A DNA stretch of 64,000 nucleotides from Roseomonas sp. KE0001 (GCF_016107285.1 NZ_RCVQ01000008.1:124001-188000); one strand, 5' to 3'; shown: positions 10,001 to 20,529, numbered from the stretch's first letter. Notes: generated by a model from the letters alone, not told the origin. Program-made: numbers and translations.

Positions 10001-10884
10001 TCGGGCCGCGCCCGCGGGCCGGGGAGGGCGGGGCCCAGCCGCCGCGCCAGGCGCCCCGCCAGCACGCCGAGCGCGCCACGGGCGGCGAGGGCCGCGGCCT
10101 CGGCCTTGCGGTGATGCACCTGCTCGCCCAGCGGATCGCGCCGCCGCAGCCGCGCGGCCAGATCCTCCGCCAGGGTCTGGATGACACCCACCTCCAGCGC
10201 CAGCCGCCGGTCGGCGATGCCGGCGGCGAAGCCGCGCGCGCCGGCCAGCAGGCCCTGCGCGCGCTCCGCCAGCCCGGCGAGGGCTAGGCGCAGCGCCGGG
10301 CTGGCCTGGGCCAGGGCGAGATCCCCGACCGGCGCGCCCGCCGCCGCCAGGGCATCGGCCGGCAGGTAGACGCGGTCCAGCATCCGGTAGTCCTTGCCGC
10401 AATCCTGCAGGTGGTTGATGACCTGGAGCGCGGCGCAGAGCGCGTCGTTGGCCGGCCAGAGGTGGCGCGACTCGCCGTGCAGATCGAGCACGAAGCGCCC
10501 GACGGGCGCGGCGGACCAGCGGCAGTAGTCCATCAGCTCCGCCCAGTCCGCGTAGCGCCGCTGCGTCACGTCGCGGCGGAAGGCCACCAGCAGGTCCAGC
10601 GCGTGCTGCGGGGAGAGGCCGCGCGGCGCCAGCGCCCGCCGCAGCGCCGCGCCCTCGGGGCTCGCGGCCTCCTCGCCCCTCAGCCCGGCCTCCATCCGCG
10701 CCAGCGCGGCGAGCTTCTCCGCCTCCCCCGCCTCCGGGTGGTCGGCGATGTCGTCGGCGGCGCGGGCGAAGCGGTAGAAGGCCAGGATCGCCGGGCGCAG
10801 CTCCGGCCGCACCAGCCGGGAGGCGACGGGGAAGTTCTCGTCCCCGCTGCCCTTGCCCGAGGCGAAGTCGCCGCCGCCGCTCAT
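9997..10884 (-). CDS. hpnC: Hydroxysqualene synthase
   Basis: Converts presqualene diphosphate to hydroxysqualene, the second of the three steps of the HpnCDE squalene route. The 295-residue protein is a diverged squalene-synthase-family member with RFARAADDIADHPE as first metal motif and INHLQDCGKDYRML in place of the usual second motif, as typical for HpnC. The N-terminus contains the family's ENFPVASRL. It is coupled by 4-base overlaps to hpnB upstream and hpnD downstream. Confidence 0.93.
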   Translation of the reverse strand: MSGGGDFASGKGSGDENFPVASRLVRPELRPAILAFYRFARAADDIADHPEAGEAEKLAALARMEAGLRGEEAASPEGAALRRALAPRGLSPQHALDLLVAFRRDVTQRRYADWAELMDYCRWSAAPVGRFVLDLHGESRHLWPANDALCAALQVINHLQDCGKDYRMLDRVYLPADALAAAGAPVGDLALAQASPALRLALAGLAERAQGLLAGARGFAAGIADRRLALEVGVIQTLAEDLAARLRRRDPLGEQVHHRKAEAAALAARGALGVLAGRLARRLGPALPGPRARPE

Positions 10885-12059
10885 GCCCGCCCCGCCATGG
10901 CCTGCGCCCGCCCCTTCCACAGGCCGCCCCGGCCGCGCCAGACGTCGATCGCCGATCGCAGGGTGAAGAGCGCGTAGGCGGCGCCGATCGCCGGCAGGGC
11001 CAGGCCCCAGAGCGGCGAGACGCGGTAGAAGCGCAGCATCGGCTGGAAGGCGAGGGCCATGAGCAGCCAGGCGGCCAGGCCCAGCAGGCGGGGCAGCCCC
11101 GCCCCGGCCAGCGCCAGCAGCGGCGGCGCCAGATAGGTGAGCACCATGCCGAGCAGCGTAGCCGCCAGCAGCCAGGGCGAATAGCCGAGTTGGGCATAGG
11201 CCGAGCGCGATACCATCCGCCCGATCTCGCCGATGCCGCCATAGGGGCGGAGGCTGCGCGCGCGGTCGGTCAGGCCGAGCCAGATGGGCCCCTGCCGCTT
11301 CAGCGCCCGGCCGAGCGCGCAGTCGTCGATGATCTCGCCCCGGATGGCGGCGATGCCGCCCGCGCGCTCCAGCGCCTCGCGCCGCACCAGCATGCAGCCG
11401 CCCGCCGCCGCCGCCACCCGGCCGGGCCGCGAGACCCATTCGAAGGGGTAGAGCATCTGGAAGAAGAAGACGAAGGCCGGGATCAGGAAGCGCTCGGCCG
11501 GGGTGACGCAGGACAGCCGCGCCATCAGCGACACCAGGCTCAACCCGTCCCGCTCCGCCCGCGCCACCAGGGCACGCAGCGTGTCGGGCGCATGGCCGAT
11601 ATCGGCATCGGTCAGCCAGAGATAGCGCGGCGCCTCCCCGGTCTCCGCGATGCCCCTCATGACGGCCTGGGCGATTCCCTGGTGCTGGGCCCAGATCTTG
11701 CCGGTCCAGCCCGGCGGCGGCGGCGCGCCCCCGATCAGGACGAGCCGCTCCGGCCGGGGCGTGGCCGCCGCCGCCTGCCGCGCCACCGCCGCCGTGCCGT
11801 CGCTGCTGCCGTCATCGACCAGTACCACCCGGAACGGTCCCGGGTAGTCCTGCCGCAGCAGGCCCGCCACCGCGCGCGCGATGACATCCGCCTCGTCCCG
11901 CGCCGGCACCACGGCGACAACCCCGGGCCAGGAGGCGGGCGGCGGCGCGGCGGCGCCACGGTCGTCGCGCTGACGCGCCCGCCAGAAGCCGCCGCGCGCC
12001 AGCAGCAGCCCGATCCAGATCGCCAGGCTCAGCAGGCCGAGGAGGAGGGCGGGGCTCAT
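10881..12059 (-). CDS. hpnB: Hopene-associated glycosyltransferase
   Basis: A 392-residue membrane-anchored GT2 enzyme. It has one N-terminal membrane helix (LLLGLLSLAIWIGLLLA), the GT-A core with VVAVVPARDEADVI and VVLVDDGSSDGTAAVA, a TDADIG metal motif and GEIIDDCALGRAL, then several C-terminal membrane helices. HpnB genes sit in hopanoid clusters, but the acceptor is not firmly established. It overlaps hpnA and hpnC by 4 bases at either end. Confidence 0.9.
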   Translation of the reverse strand: MSPALLLGLLSLAIWIGLLLARGGFWRARQRDDRGAAAPPPASWPGVVAVVPARDEADVIARAVAGLLRQDYPGPFRVVLVDDGSSDGTAAVARQAAAATPRPERLVLIGGAPPPPGWTGKIWAQHQGIAQAVMRGIAETGEAPRYLWLTDADIGHAPDTLRALVARAERDGLSLVSLMARLSCVTPAERFLIPAFVFFFQMLYPFEWVSRPGRVAAAAGGCMLVRREALERAGGIAAIRGEIIDDCALGRALKRQGPIWLGLTDRARSLRPYGGIGEIGRMVSRSAYAQLGYSPWLLAATLLGMVLTYLAPPLLALAGAGLPRLLGLAAWLLMALAFQPMLRFYRVSPLWGLALPAIGAAYALFTLRSAIDVWRGRGGLWKGRAQAMAGRA

Positions 12060-13099
12060 GCGAGGTAGCCGGCGACGCGGAACCAGGCCAGGGCATCGGC
12101 CACGCCCTGCCGCCACGGGCGGTGGCGGTAGCCCAGCTCCCGCTCCGCCCGGGCCGAGGTGAAGAACATGCGGTGGCGCGACATGCGCAGCCCGTCCAGG
12201 GTCAGCAGCGGCTCCCGGCCGGTCAGCCGCGCCATGGCCTCGGCGCCGAGGGCCAGCGGGTAGAGCGGCGCGCGCGGCAGGCCGATGCGCGGCGCCCGCC
12301 GCCCGGTGAGGCCGGCGACGCCCGCCAGGAACTCGCGCAGCGACAGGTTCTCGCCGCCCAGGATGTAGCGCTCGCCGATCCGCCCCCGCTCCAGCGCCAG
12401 CACGTGCCCCTCGGCGATATCGTCGACATGGGCGAAGTTCAGCCCGGTGTCCACGAAGGCGGGAATGCGCCCGCGCGCGGCGTCGAGGATGATGCGGCCG
12501 GTCGGCGTCGGCCGGATGTCGCGCGGCCCGATCGGCGTGGAGGGATTGACGATGACCGCCGGCAGGCCGTCCCGCGCCACCATGGTCTCGACCAGCCGCT
12601 CGGCCAGGGTCTTGCTGCGCTTGTAGGCGCCGATCGCCTCCTCCGGCCGGAGCGGCGCCGTCTCGTCCACCGGCGCGGCCGCGCCCGCCACCTTCAGCGC
12701 CGCCACGCTGCTGGTATGGACGATCCGCTCCACGCCCGCCGCCAGCGCCATCCGCATCAGGTGGCCGGTGCCCTCGACATTGGCGCGCAGGATCTCCGCC
12801 GGGTCGCGTGCCCAGAGGCGGTAGTCGGCGGCGACATGGAACAGGTGGCGCACGCCGCGCAGCGCCGCGGCGAGGGAGGCCGGATCGCCCAGGTCGCCCA
12901 GCACCACCTCGCAATCGACCTGATCGAGATTGGACCGCGGGCTGCCGGGGCGGGCCAGGACGCGGGGCCGGACGCCCCGCGCGGCCACCGCGCGCAGCAC
13001 CGCCGAGCCGAGGAAGCCGGTCGCCCCGGTGACCAGCACCGTGTCGCCGGGCGCGAGAAGAATGGGGTTGGCAGGGTTGGGCGCGGGGGGGGCATGCAT
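12056..13099 (-). CDS. hpnA: Hopanoid-associated NAD-dependent sugar epimerase
   Basis: The 347-residue extended short-chain dehydrogenase has the Rossmann motif VTGATGFLGSAVL near residue 25, HTSSVAALK, and the catalytic Tyr/Lys pair in IGAYKRSKTLAE. The protein is the conserved first gene of hpn operons and probably handles a sugar for decorated hopanoids. It begins at the ATG at 13099, about 200 bases from the divergent hpnM. That intergenic space should hold the operon promoter, though I see no clear -35/-10. Confidence 0.9.
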   Translation of the reverse strand: MHAPPAPNPANPILLAPGDTVLVTGATGFLGSAVLRAVAARGVRPRVLARPGSPRSNLDQVDCEVVLGDLGDPASLAAALRGVRHLFHVAADYRLWARDPAEILRANVEGTGHLMRMALAAGVERIVHTSSVAALKVAGAAAPVDETAPLRPEEAIGAYKRSKTLAERLVETMVARDGLPAVIVNPSTPIGPRDIRPTPTGRIILDAARGRIPAFVDTGLNFAHVDDIAEGHVLALERGRIGERYILGGENLSLREFLAGVAGLTGRRAPRIGLPRAPLYPLALGAEAMARLTGREPLLTLDGLRMSRHRMFFTSARAERELGYRHRPWRQGVADALAWFRVAGYLA

Positions 13100-13297
13100 C
13101 GTGTCGGACCTCCGGCGCCTTCAGGGCCTTCGCCGCCGCGGGCGGGTCGCCCCCCGGTCGCCCCTTGGCGGCGCGAGGCGCGACAGGACCTCTAAACGGC
13201 ATGCCACCGCTTTCGTCAATCGAGCCGCCCGGCTTGCGGCCGCCGGCCGGCCGCGCCACCTGGGCGGGAACCCACCCGACCGCCGGAAGGATCGCCC

Positions 13298-13963
13298 ATG
13301 CCGCGCCGCGCCCCGCCGATGTCTCCCAGCCCCGCCCCTGGCCGCCGGGGGCTGCTGGCCGCCGCGCCGGGCCTGGCCCTGGCCCTGGCCCTGGCCCCGC
13401 CCCTGGCCCGGCCGGCCCTGGCGCAGGGAGGATCGCCGGCGGCGGTGGTCGAGCGCTATCACGCCGCCCTGCTGGAGGTGATGCGGCAGGCCGACCGGCT
13501 GGGCCCGCGGGGCCGCCAGGCCCGGCTGAAGCCGGCGATGGAGGCGGCCTTCGACCTGCCGGCGATGACCCGCATCGCCATCGGGCCGGGCTGGAGCCGC
13601 ATGACCCCGGCGCAGCAGGCGGCGCTGACCGAGGCCTTCTCGGACTGGTCGGTGGCGACCTATGCCAGCCGCTTCAACGGCTGGTCGGGCGAAAGCTTCT
13701 CGGTCCTGGGCGAGAGCGCGCTGCGCAATGGCGACCGCATGCTGCGCACCCGCATCGACCGCCCGCGCGAGGCGCCGGTGGAGCTGGGCTACCTGATGCG
13801 CGAATCCGGCGGCGGCTGGCGCATCGTCGATGTCTATCTTACCGGCAGCATCAGCGAGCTGGCCTCCCGCCGCTCGGAATTCGGCGCCCTGCTGGCCGAG
13901 GGCGGGCCCGACCGGCTGGCGGCGGAGCTGCGCGCCCGCACGGCGCGGATGCTGGGCGGGTAG
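13298..13963 (+). CDS. hpnM: Hopanoid transport-associated MlaC/Ttg2-family protein
   Basis: The 221-residue protein has an N-terminal export signal: arginines, GLLAAAPGLALALALAPPLA, then AQG as a probable cleavage site, with GRRGLLAA weakly Tat-like. The mature part is the periplasmic phospholipid-binding MlaC/Ttg2D fold (AVVERYHAALLEVM; MTRIAIGPGWSRMTPAQQ). HpnM proteins are associated with hopanoid transport to the outer membrane. It is divergent from hpnA and convergent with mlaA. Confidence 0.88.
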   Translation: MPRRAPPMSPSPAPGRRGLLAAAPGLALALALAPPLARPALAQGGSPAAVVERYHAALLEVMRQADRLGPRGRQARLKPAMEAAFDLPAMTRIAIGPGWSRMTPAQQAALTEAFSDWSVATYASRFNGWSGESFSVLGESALRNGDRMLRTRIDRPREAPVELGYLMRESGGGWRIVDVYLTGSISELASRRSEFGALLAEGGPDRLAAELRARTARMLGG

Positions 13964-13990
13964 AACGGATCCGTCTCCCCGGCGGCGCCG

Positions 13991-14719
13991 TCAGGGCGCG
14001 GCGCCGGGATCGTCCAGCCCGGGATCGTCCAGCACCGCCGGCATCGCCCCCTCGCCTGCGCCATCCCCGCCGAGTTCGGCGGCGCGGTTCTGCTGCCACA
14101 GGCTGCGCAGCCGGGCATAGGGGTCGAGCGAGCCTTCGCGCACCTCCCGCAGCGCCTCGATGTTGCGCTCGCGCTGATCGAGCCCCTCGGCGCCACCGCG
14201 CGCCAGGGTCCATTCCAGCGGCACCAGCCAGTTCAGCGGATTGGTCAGCACATCGCCCGCCTGCCCCACCGCGTCACGCGCGTTCGAGGGGCCGAGCAGC
14301 GGCAGCATCAGATAGGGTCCGTCGCCTATCCCCCAGCTGTGCAGGGTCTGCCCGAAATCGCCCTGGCGCCGCGGCAGGCCGAGCGGCGCCGCGACCTCGA
14401 ACAGCCCCACCAGGCCCAGCGTGGAATTGAGGACGAAGCGCATCGCCGTGTGGCCGGCATCGGCGAGGCGCGCCTGCAGCAGCGTGTTCACGAAGACACG
14501 CGGCTCCTGCAGGTTTCCGAGCGCGTTGTGCACCGCCTGCCGGACCGGCGCCGGCGTGACGGCGCGGTAGCCCTTGGCCAGGGGCAGGATCGCCGCGCGG
14601 TCCACCGCCTCGTTGACCGCAAAGACCCGGCGGTTCGTCGCCTCCAGCGGATCGCCCCCGGTGCCGCCGGCGGCGCAGGCACCGAGGCCGAGCAGCAGCA
14701 GCGCGGCGCCGGCCCTCAT
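13991..14719 (-). CDS. mlaA: MlaA/VacJ-family outer-membrane lipoprotein
   Basis: The 242-residue protein has a lipoprotein signal with the lipobox LGAC at residues 12-15. The body shows the VacJ/MlaA pattern: PLEATNRRVFAVNEAVDR, NLQEPRVFVNTLLQ, FVLNSTLGLVGLFEVA and PYLMLPLLGPSNARD. MlaA proteins form an annular outer-membrane channel for lipid transfer. It overlaps the stop of hpnN by 4 bases, so it is likely made with that RND exporter and works with the MlaC-like HpnM across the gap. Confidence 0.9.
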   Translation of the reverse strand: MRAGAALLLLGLGACAAGGTGGDPLEATNRRVFAVNEAVDRAAILPLAKGYRAVTPAPVRQAVHNALGNLQEPRVFVNTLLQARLADAGHTAMRFVLNSTLGLVGLFEVAAPLGLPRRQGDFGQTLHSWGIGDGPYLMLPLLGPSNARDAVGQAGDVLTNPLNWLVPLEWTLARGGAEGLDQRERNIEALREVREGSLDPYARLRSLWQQNRAAELGGDGAGEGAMPAVLDDPGLDDPGAAP

Positions 14720-17310
14720 GCGGCGGGCGGCCGGGCCAGCAGCGCCGGGCGGACGAAGAGGGTGACGAGCAGCTCCCAGCCGAGCGAGATCATCAGCAGC
14801 CGCCCCATGCTGGCGGTGCCGGGATGGCTCGACAGCCAGAGCGCGCCGAAGGCGACCGCCGTGGTGAGGGCGCTGAACACCACCGCCCGGGTCAGGCTCG
14901 ATTGCAGCAGGTCGGTCTCGCCGGCGCGCCAGGCCATGACGAAATAGATGTTGAAGGCCACGCCCACGCCGAAGAGCAGCGGCAGGGCGATGATGTTGGC
15001 GAAGTTCAGCGGCAGGCCGAGCGCCGCGCAGGTGGCGAAGGTCAGCAGCCCGCTCAGCAGCACCGGCAGCATGGTCAGCGTCACGTCGCGCGCGCGCCGC
15101 AGCGCCAGCGCCAGCAGCGCCACCACCGCCAGGGCGGAGAAGAGCCCGGCCTGGAGGAAGGCCGTGACGATGCTGGCCCCCGCCTCGCGGATCGAGATTG
15201 GTACCCCCGTCGCATCCGCCGCGACGCGCTGGACCGCGTCGGAGAAGGCGATCAGCGCGGCATTGTCCTCCACGCCGGGCCGGGGGTGGGCCTCCACGCG
15301 GTAGCGCCCGTCGCGGGCGATCCAGTCGGCGGCCAGGGCAGGCGGCAGGCTTTCCACCGTCACCGGCCCCGCCTGCAGCAGGCCGCGGATCTGATCCAGC
15401 AGGAGGGGCAGCGGTCCGGCCACCGCCGCCTCCGCCCGCCCGCGCATCTCGGGCGTGGCCGCCGCCAGGCGCTCCAGCGCGGCGGCGAGGCGGCGCGCGG
15501 CCTCGCCCGCCTCGCCACTGGCCTCTCCCCGCCGCAAGGCCGCCGCGGCCGATTCCAGGCGCGCCCGCAGGGCCGCATCCGTCGCCGGCGGCACCGGCGG
15601 GGCCTCCAGCGCCGGCCCCAGGAACATCGCCGCATCCGCGATCAACGCCAGCTTCTCGTCCTGCCGCGCCGGCACGAAGTCGGCCAGCGTCAGGGTGCGG
15701 GACACCTCGGGCAGCCGCGCCAGCCGCTCGCCCAGCGCCCGGGCCTCGGCCAGCGAGGGGCGCAGGACGCTGATCGTGTTCGGCGTGCGGTCCGGATCGG
15801 CTTCCAGGTCGCGCAGGGTCGCCATGGATTCCACCCGCTCGCTGCGCAGGTGCAGCGGGTTGAAATCGAAGCGCAGCAGGGGCAGCAGGGCGAGGGACAG
15901 CGCGGCGAGGGCCAGGGCCGCGCCCAGCACGCCACGGCGCCGGCGGCGCAGGAAGGCCTCGACCGGCGCCAGGCTGGCGAAGCCCGCCTCCGCCCGCCCG
16001 GCACGGCGCGGCCGCAGCAGCACCAGCAGGGCCGGCAGCAGGGTGATGCTGAGCGCGAAGGCGATCATCATGCCGAGACCGGCGATGAGGCCCAGCTCGG
16101 CCAGGCCGATGTAGCTGGTCGGCAGGAAGGCGAAGAAGCCGGCACCGATGGCGGCCGCCGAGAGCAGCAGCGCGCGGCCCACGCCGCGCCCCGCCGCCGC
16201 CAGCGCCGCCTCGTCCCGCGCATGGCCGAGCCGCTCGGCGCGGTAGCGGACGCTGAACTGGATGCTGAAATCGATCCCCAGCCCGACGAAGAGGGGGATG
16301 AAGGCGACCGAGATCAGGTTGAAGCGCCCCGCCGCCAGCAGGCCGAGCCCGGCGGTGATCACCAGCCCGAGCAGGGTGGTTCCCAGGATGGCGGCGGCGA
16401 TGCGAATGGAGCGCACCGCCAGCCAGAGGATGCCGACCAGCGCCGCCAGCATGGTGCCGGTGAGCAGCCAGGCATCCTCGGCGAGGGTCGCGAACTCCTC
16501 GTCGGCCATCGGGACCGGGCCGGTCAGGCGCAGGCTCAGCCCGTGCGCGGCGTCGATGCCGAGGTCGCGCGCCGTGTCGCGGATCGCCGCCGTCGCCGCG
16601 GCGCCGGGCTGCAGCGCCGCATAGTCCAGCACCGGCTGCACCAGCAGCACCCGCCGCGTCTGGCGCGGGCCGGGCGGCGCCTGGTCGAGCAGGGCGCGCC
16701 AGGAGAAGAAGGCCGGCCGCCCCGCCAGCACCGACTCGAAGGCGGCGGCGAGGCGCCGGAGGAGCGGAAGCGCCGCCCCTTGCGGCATCCCGCCCTGCTG
16801 CAGGCCCTGGGCCAGCGTGGCGACCAGGCCGGCCACGCCGTGCAGCGTGGGGTCCGCCGCCAGCGGCCCGAGGAAGGGCTGGGCCCGGATCAGCCCCTGC
16901 ATCGCCGCCTCGACCTCCGGCAGGGGCAGCAGCAGCACGCCGTTGCGGACGAAGAAGTCATCGCCCTCCGGATCGCGGACGCTGGCCAGCAGCGCGTTCC
17001 GCCGCAGAGCAGGCTCCAGCCGGCGCGCCGCCGCCTCCGCCAGCTCCGGCGTGGCGCCGTCGATCACCACGACGACGAGGTTCTGCAGCTGCGGGAAGGC
17101 GGCGGCGTAGTCCAGCTCGCGCTGGCGCCAGTCGAGGTCGGTCGAGATCAGCTCGGCCGTGTCGGCGGTCAGCGCGAAATGCCGCGCGGCATAGGCGGCG
17201 GCCGCCAGGGCCAGCAGGACGGCGGCCAGGAGCACGAGCCACGGGTGCCGCGCGCTGGCGGCGACGACGCGGCCGATGCGCGAGGCCCGGGCGGGGCGGG
17301 AGTGCCTCAA
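14716..17310 (-). CDS. hpnN: Hopanoid biosynthesis-associated RND transporter
   Basis: The 864-residue protein of the MMPL/RND superfamily has a helix near residue 30, a large periplasmic loop, five to six helices at about 275-440 (including GIDFSIQFSVRYR), a second loop, and a final helical bundle. HpnN moves hopanoids from the inner to the outer membrane, as established in Rhodopseudomonas. It lies 43 bases downstream of dxs and is coupled to mlaA. Length and topology are normal for the family. Confidence 0.9.
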   Translation of the reverse strand: MRHSRPARASRIGRVVAASARHPWLVLLAAVLLALAAAAYAARHFALTADTAELISTDLDWRQRELDYAAAFPQLQNLVVVVIDGATPELAEAAARRLEPALRRNALLASVRDPEGDDFFVRNGVLLLPLPEVEAAMQGLIRAQPFLGPLAADPTLHGVAGLVATLAQGLQQGGMPQGAALPLLRRLAAAFESVLAGRPAFFSWRALLDQAPPGPRQTRRVLLVQPVLDYAALQPGAAATAAIRDTARDLGIDAAHGLSLRLTGPVPMADEEFATLAEDAWLLTGTMLAALVGILWLAVRSIRIAAAILGTTLLGLVITAGLGLLAAGRFNLISVAFIPLFVGLGIDFSIQFSVRYRAERLGHARDEAALAAAGRGVGRALLLSAAAIGAGFFAFLPTSYIGLAELGLIAGLGMMIAFALSITLLPALLVLLRPRRAGRAEAGFASLAPVEAFLRRRRRGVLGAALALAALSLALLPLLRFDFNPLHLRSERVESMATLRDLEADPDRTPNTISVLRPSLAEARALGERLARLPEVSRTLTLADFVPARQDEKLALIADAAMFLGPALEAPPVPPATDAALRARLESAAAALRRGEASGEAGEAARRLAAALERLAAATPEMRGRAEAAVAGPLPLLLDQIRGLLQAGPVTVESLPPALAADWIARDGRYRVEAHPRPGVEDNAALIAFSDAVQRVAADATGVPISIREAGASIVTAFLQAGLFSALAVVALLALALRRARDVTLTMLPVLLSGLLTFATCAALGLPLNFANIIALPLLFGVGVAFNIYFVMAWRAGETDLLQSSLTRAVVFSALTTAVAFGALWLSSHPGTASMGRLLMISLGWELLVTLFVRPALLARPPAA

Positions 17311-17353
17311 GGCGGGAAAGCCTCAGCTGCGGATGCGGTGCGCGGCGGGGCGC

Positions 17354-19324
17354 TCAGGCCCGCGCCGCCGCCTGATCCTCGCCCAGCGCCCGGAGCGCGG
17401 TCTCGACGATGTCGCGCGCGGCGAGGCCGACGCCCTCATACTGCTTCTTCGGGCTGTCATGGTCGATGAAGGCATCCGGCAGGGCCATCGGCCGGATGCG
17501 CAGCCCGCCATCGAGCAGGCCGCGCCAGGCCAGGTGCTGCATCACCAGCGCCCCGAAGCCGCAGATGGAGCCTTCCTCGATGGTGATCAGCACCTCGTGC
17601 TCGCGCGCCAGGCGCTCGACCAGCGCGGTGTCCAGCGGCTTGGCGAAGCGGGCATCGGCGACGGTGCAGGGCAGCCCGCGCGCGGCCAGATCCTCCGCCG
17701 CCCTCAGGCATTCCTGCAGCCGCGCGCCATAGCTCAGGATGGCCAGCTTGCCGCCCTCGCGCAGCACGCGGCCACGGCCGATCTCCATCGGCGTGCCGCG
17801 CGCCGGCACCGGCTCCAGCCCGAAGCCCTCGCCGCGCGGGAAGCGCAGGGCGATCGGCCCCTCGTCGAAGGCGGCGGCGGTGGCGACCATGTGCGCCAGC
17901 TCCACCTCGTCGGCCGAGGCCATCAGCACCATCTGCGGGATGCAGCCGAGATAGGCGATGTCATAGGCCCCGGCATGGGTCGCGCCATCGGCGCCGACCA
18001 GCCCGGCGCGGTCGAGCGCGAAGCGCACCGGCAGGTTCTGCAGCGCCACGTCGTGCACCACCTGGTCGTAGGCGCGCTGCAGGAAGGTCGAGTAGATGGC
18101 GCAGAAGGGCTTCATGCCCTCCGTCGCCAGGCCGGCGGCGAAGGTGACGGCGTGCTGCTCGGCGATGCCGACATCGAAGGTGCGGCGCGGGAAGCGCTTC
18201 TCGAACAGGTCGAGCCCGGTGCCGGAGGGCATGGCGGCGGTGATCGCCAGGATGCGCTCGTCCGCCTCGGCCTCGGCGATCAGCGACTGCGCGAAGACCT
18301 TGGTATAGGTCGGCGGGCCGGGCGGCGCCTTGGCCTGGGTGCCGGTGACGACGTTGAACTTGGAGACGGCGTGGTACTTGTCGCTGGCCGCCTCGGCCGG
18401 GGCATAGCCCTTGCCCTTCTGCGTCACGACATGCAGCAGCACCGGCGCGCCCTCCTCCGCGTCGCGCAGGTTGCGCAGCAGCGGCAGCAGGTGGTCCATG
18501 TTGTGCCCGTCGATGGGGCCCACGTAATAGAACCCCAGCTCCTCGAAGAGGGTGCCGCCGGTCAGCATGCCGCGGGCGAACTCGTCGGCGCGGCGGGCGG
18601 CGCGCTCGAGCGGCGCGGGGAAGCGGCGGGCCAGCTTGGCCATCACCTCGCGCAGGCTGAGGAAGGGGCGCGACGAGATCAGCCGCGACAGATAGGCGGA
18701 CATGGCGCCGACCGGCGGCGCGATCGACATGTCGTTGTCGTTCAGCACCACGATCAGGCGGGACTTGATCGCCCCGGCATTGTTCATCGCCTCGTAGGCC
18801 ATGCCGGCGCTCATGGCGCCGTCACCGATCACCGCGATGACGTGGCGGTCGTCGCGCTGGCCGCCCTTGCGCTTGAGGTCGCGCGCCACCGCCATGCCGA
18901 GGCCGGCGGAGATCGACGTCGAGGAATGCGCCGCGCCGAAGGGATCGTATTCGCTCTCGCTGCGGCGGGTGAAGCCGGAGAGGCCGCCGCCCTGGCGCAG
19001 GGTGCGGATGCGGTCGCGCCGCCCGGTCAGGATCTTGTGCGGATAGGCCTGGTGGCCGACATCCCAGAGCAGCCGGTCGCGCGGCGTGTCGAAGATGGCA
19101 TGGATGGCGACCGTCAGCTCGACCACGCCGAGGCTGGCACCGAGATGGCCGCCCGTTTGGCTGACCGCGTGGATGGTCTCGGCGCGCAGCTCGTCGGCGA
19201 CCTGGCGGAGCTGATCGGCCGAGAAGTTCTTCAGGTCCGCGGGCACCCGCACGCGGTCCAGCAGCGGCGTCTTCGGCGGCTGGTTCGCTGCGGGAGCGGC
19301 GGGGGAAGCCGGGGCTTTCGTCAT
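17354..19324 (-). CDS. dxs: 1-deoxy-D-xylulose-5-phosphate synthase
   Basis: First enzyme of the MEP pathway: pyruvate plus glyceraldehyde-3-phosphate to DXP, thiamine diphosphate dependent. The 656-residue product has the [19 protein letters not shown] start region, the ThDP motif [18 protein letters not shown], the transketolase Glu in [17 protein letters not shown], and [15 protein letters not shown]. The ATG at 19324 follows a GGAGGT Shine-Dalgarno and overlaps the ispA stop by one base (TGATG). It sits in the tusA-like/HDAC/xseB/ispA/dxs/hpnN/mlaA minus-strand run, linking precursor supply to hopanoid export. Confidence 0.97.
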   Translation of the reverse strand: MTKAPASPAAPAANQPPKTPLLDRVRVPADLKNFSADQLRQVADELRAETIHAVSQTGGHLGASLGVVELTVAIHAIFDTPRDRLLWDVGHQAYPHKILTGRRDRIRTLRQGGGLSGFTRRSESEYDPFGAAHSSTSISAGLGMAVARDLKRKGGQRDDRHVIAVIGDGAMSAGMAYEAMNNAGAIKSRLIVVLNDNDMSIAPPVGAMSAYLSRLISSRPFLSLREVMAKLARRFPAPLERAARRADEFARGMLTGGTLFEELGFYYVGPIDGHNMDHLLPLLRNLRDAEEGAPVLLHVVTQKGKGYAPAEAASDKYHAVSKFNVVTGTQAKAPPGPPTYTKVFAQSLIAEAEADERILAITAAMPSGTGLDLFEKRFPRRTFDVGIAEQHAVTFAAGLATEGMKPFCAIYSTFLQRAYDQVVHDVALQNLPVRFALDRAGLVGADGATHAGAYDIAYLGCIPQMVLMASADEVELAHMVATAAAFDEGPIALRFPRGEGFGLEPVPARGTPMEIGRGRVLREGGKLAILSYGARLQECLRAAEDLAARGLPCTVADARFAKPLDTALVERLAREHEVLITIEEGSICGFGALVMQHLAWRGLLDGGLRIRPMALPDAFIDHDSPKKQYEGVGLAARDIVETALRALGEDQAAARA

Positions 19325-20250
19325 CACGACCTCCGGGCGATGGTGTAGCTGGCCAGCGAGCGCAGGGGATCGGCGCGCTCGCCGAAGCTGTCGAGATGCG
19401 CCCGCGCCTGGTCGGCCAGGCGCTCGGCCTGGGCGCGGGCGCGGTCGAGGCCGAGCAGGCCGACCAGCGTCGCCTTGCCCGCCGCCGCGTCCTTGCCGGT
19501 GGCCTTGCCGGCCTCCTCGGCGCTGGCCGTCGCGTCCAGGATGTCGTCGGCGATCTGGAAGGCGGCGCCGAGCTCCCGCCCATAGGCGCAGAGGGCGTGC
19601 CGCTGCTGCGACGGCGCCTTGCCGAGGATGGCCCCGGCCTCGGCCGAGACCTCGATCAGCTTGCCGGTCTTCAGCAGCTGCAGCCGGCCGATCGCGGCCT
19701 CGCTCGGTGGCTCCTGGCTCTCCTCGGCCAGCATGTCCAGCATCTGGCCGCCACACATGCCGCGCGGGCCGGCGGCCTGGGCCAGGCGCAGGCAGAGCTC
19801 GGCGCGCACGGCGGGGTCGGAATGCGTGTCCTCATGCGCCAGCACGGCGAAGGCCTGCGCCTGCAGCGCGTCGCCGGCCAGGATGGCGGTGGCCTCGTCG
19901 AAGGCCCGGTGGGTGGTGGGCTTGCCGCGGCGCAGGTCGTCGTCGTCCATCGCCGGCAGGTCGTCATGCACCAGGGAATAGGCGTGCAGCATCTCGATGG
20001 CGGCGGCGACGCGCAGCGCCGAGGTGCGCGAGACACCGAACTGCGCCGCCCCCTCCAGCACCAGGAAGCCGCGCATCCGTTTGCCGCCGCCGAGCGCGGC
20101 ATAGCGCATGGCGGCATAGAGGCGGGCCTCCGCCCCCTCCTCGGCCGGTAGCAGCGTGTCCAGCGCGTGCTCGATCTCGGTGGCGGCGGCCTTCAGGAGC
20201 GTGGGCAGGCCGGCGGCGGCGACATTGGGTGCGGAGAGACCGGAGGACAT
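19324..20250 (-). CDS. ispA: Farnesyl diphosphate synthase
   Basis: Short-chain trans-prenyltransferase making FPP, the substrate of HpnD. The 308-residue product has [13 protein letters not shown], the first Asp-rich motif [16 protein letters not shown], the KTG segment ([11 protein letters not shown]) and the second Asp-rich motif QIADDILD. The spacing of the first motif fits a short-chain enzyme. It starts 4 bases after the xseB stop and ends within the dxs start codon. FPP versus GPP specificity cannot be read from sequence alone. Confidence 0.94.
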   Translation of the reverse strand: MSSGLSAPNVAAAGLPTLLKAAATEIEHALDTLLPAEEGAEARLYAAMRYAALGGGKRMRGFLVLEGAAQFGVSRTSALRVAAAIEMLHAYSLVHDDLPAMDDDDLRRGKPTTHRAFDEATAILAGDALQAQAFAVLAHEDTHSDPAVRAELCLRLAQAAGPRGMCGGQMLDMLAEESQEPPSEAAIGRLQLLKTGKLIEVSAEAGAILGKAPSQQRHALCAYGRELGAAFQIADDILDATASAEEAGKATGKDAAAGKATLVGLLGLDRARAQAERLADQARAHLDSFGERADPLRSLASYTIARRS

Positions 20251-20254
20251 GGGC

Positions 20255-20503
20255 TCAGGCCATGTCGCGCAGGCTGGCGGCGCCGTTCGGCCCGGCGACG
20301 ATGGCCTGCACCTTCTGCTCCGCCTCGGCCAGCCGGGCCTCGCAATGGCGGCGCAGGGCGGCGCCGCGCTCGTAATCGGCGATGGCTTCCTCCAGCCTCG
20401 CCTGACCGCCCTCCAACCGCTTCACGATGGCATCCAGCTCGGCCAGGGCGGCCTCGAAGGACAGGGAGGCGACCTCCGGCGGCTCAGACGACGTATCGGA
20501 CAT
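20255..20503 (-). CDS. xseB: Exodeoxyribonuclease VII small subunit
   Basis: The 82-residue helical protein has the family's diagnostic core SFEAALAELDAIVKRLE followed by LEEAIADYERGAALRRHCEARL. XseB assembles in several copies around XseA to degrade single-stranded DNA from either end. The xseB-ispA-dxs order is common across proteobacteria. xseA is not in the window. Confidence 0.94.
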   Translation of the reverse strand: MSDTSSEPPEVASLSFEAALAELDAIVKRLEGGQARLEEAIADYERGAALRRHCEARLAEAEQKVQAIVAGPNGAASLRDMA

Positions 20504-20529
20504 GGGGCAGGAACCTCGGGGTACTGGTG

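Noticed and set aside
14824-17469. 881-residue open frame antisense to hpnN
   Set aside because: The Gln/Arg/Gly-rich composition is that of a GC-rich shadow; hpnN on the other strand is clear.
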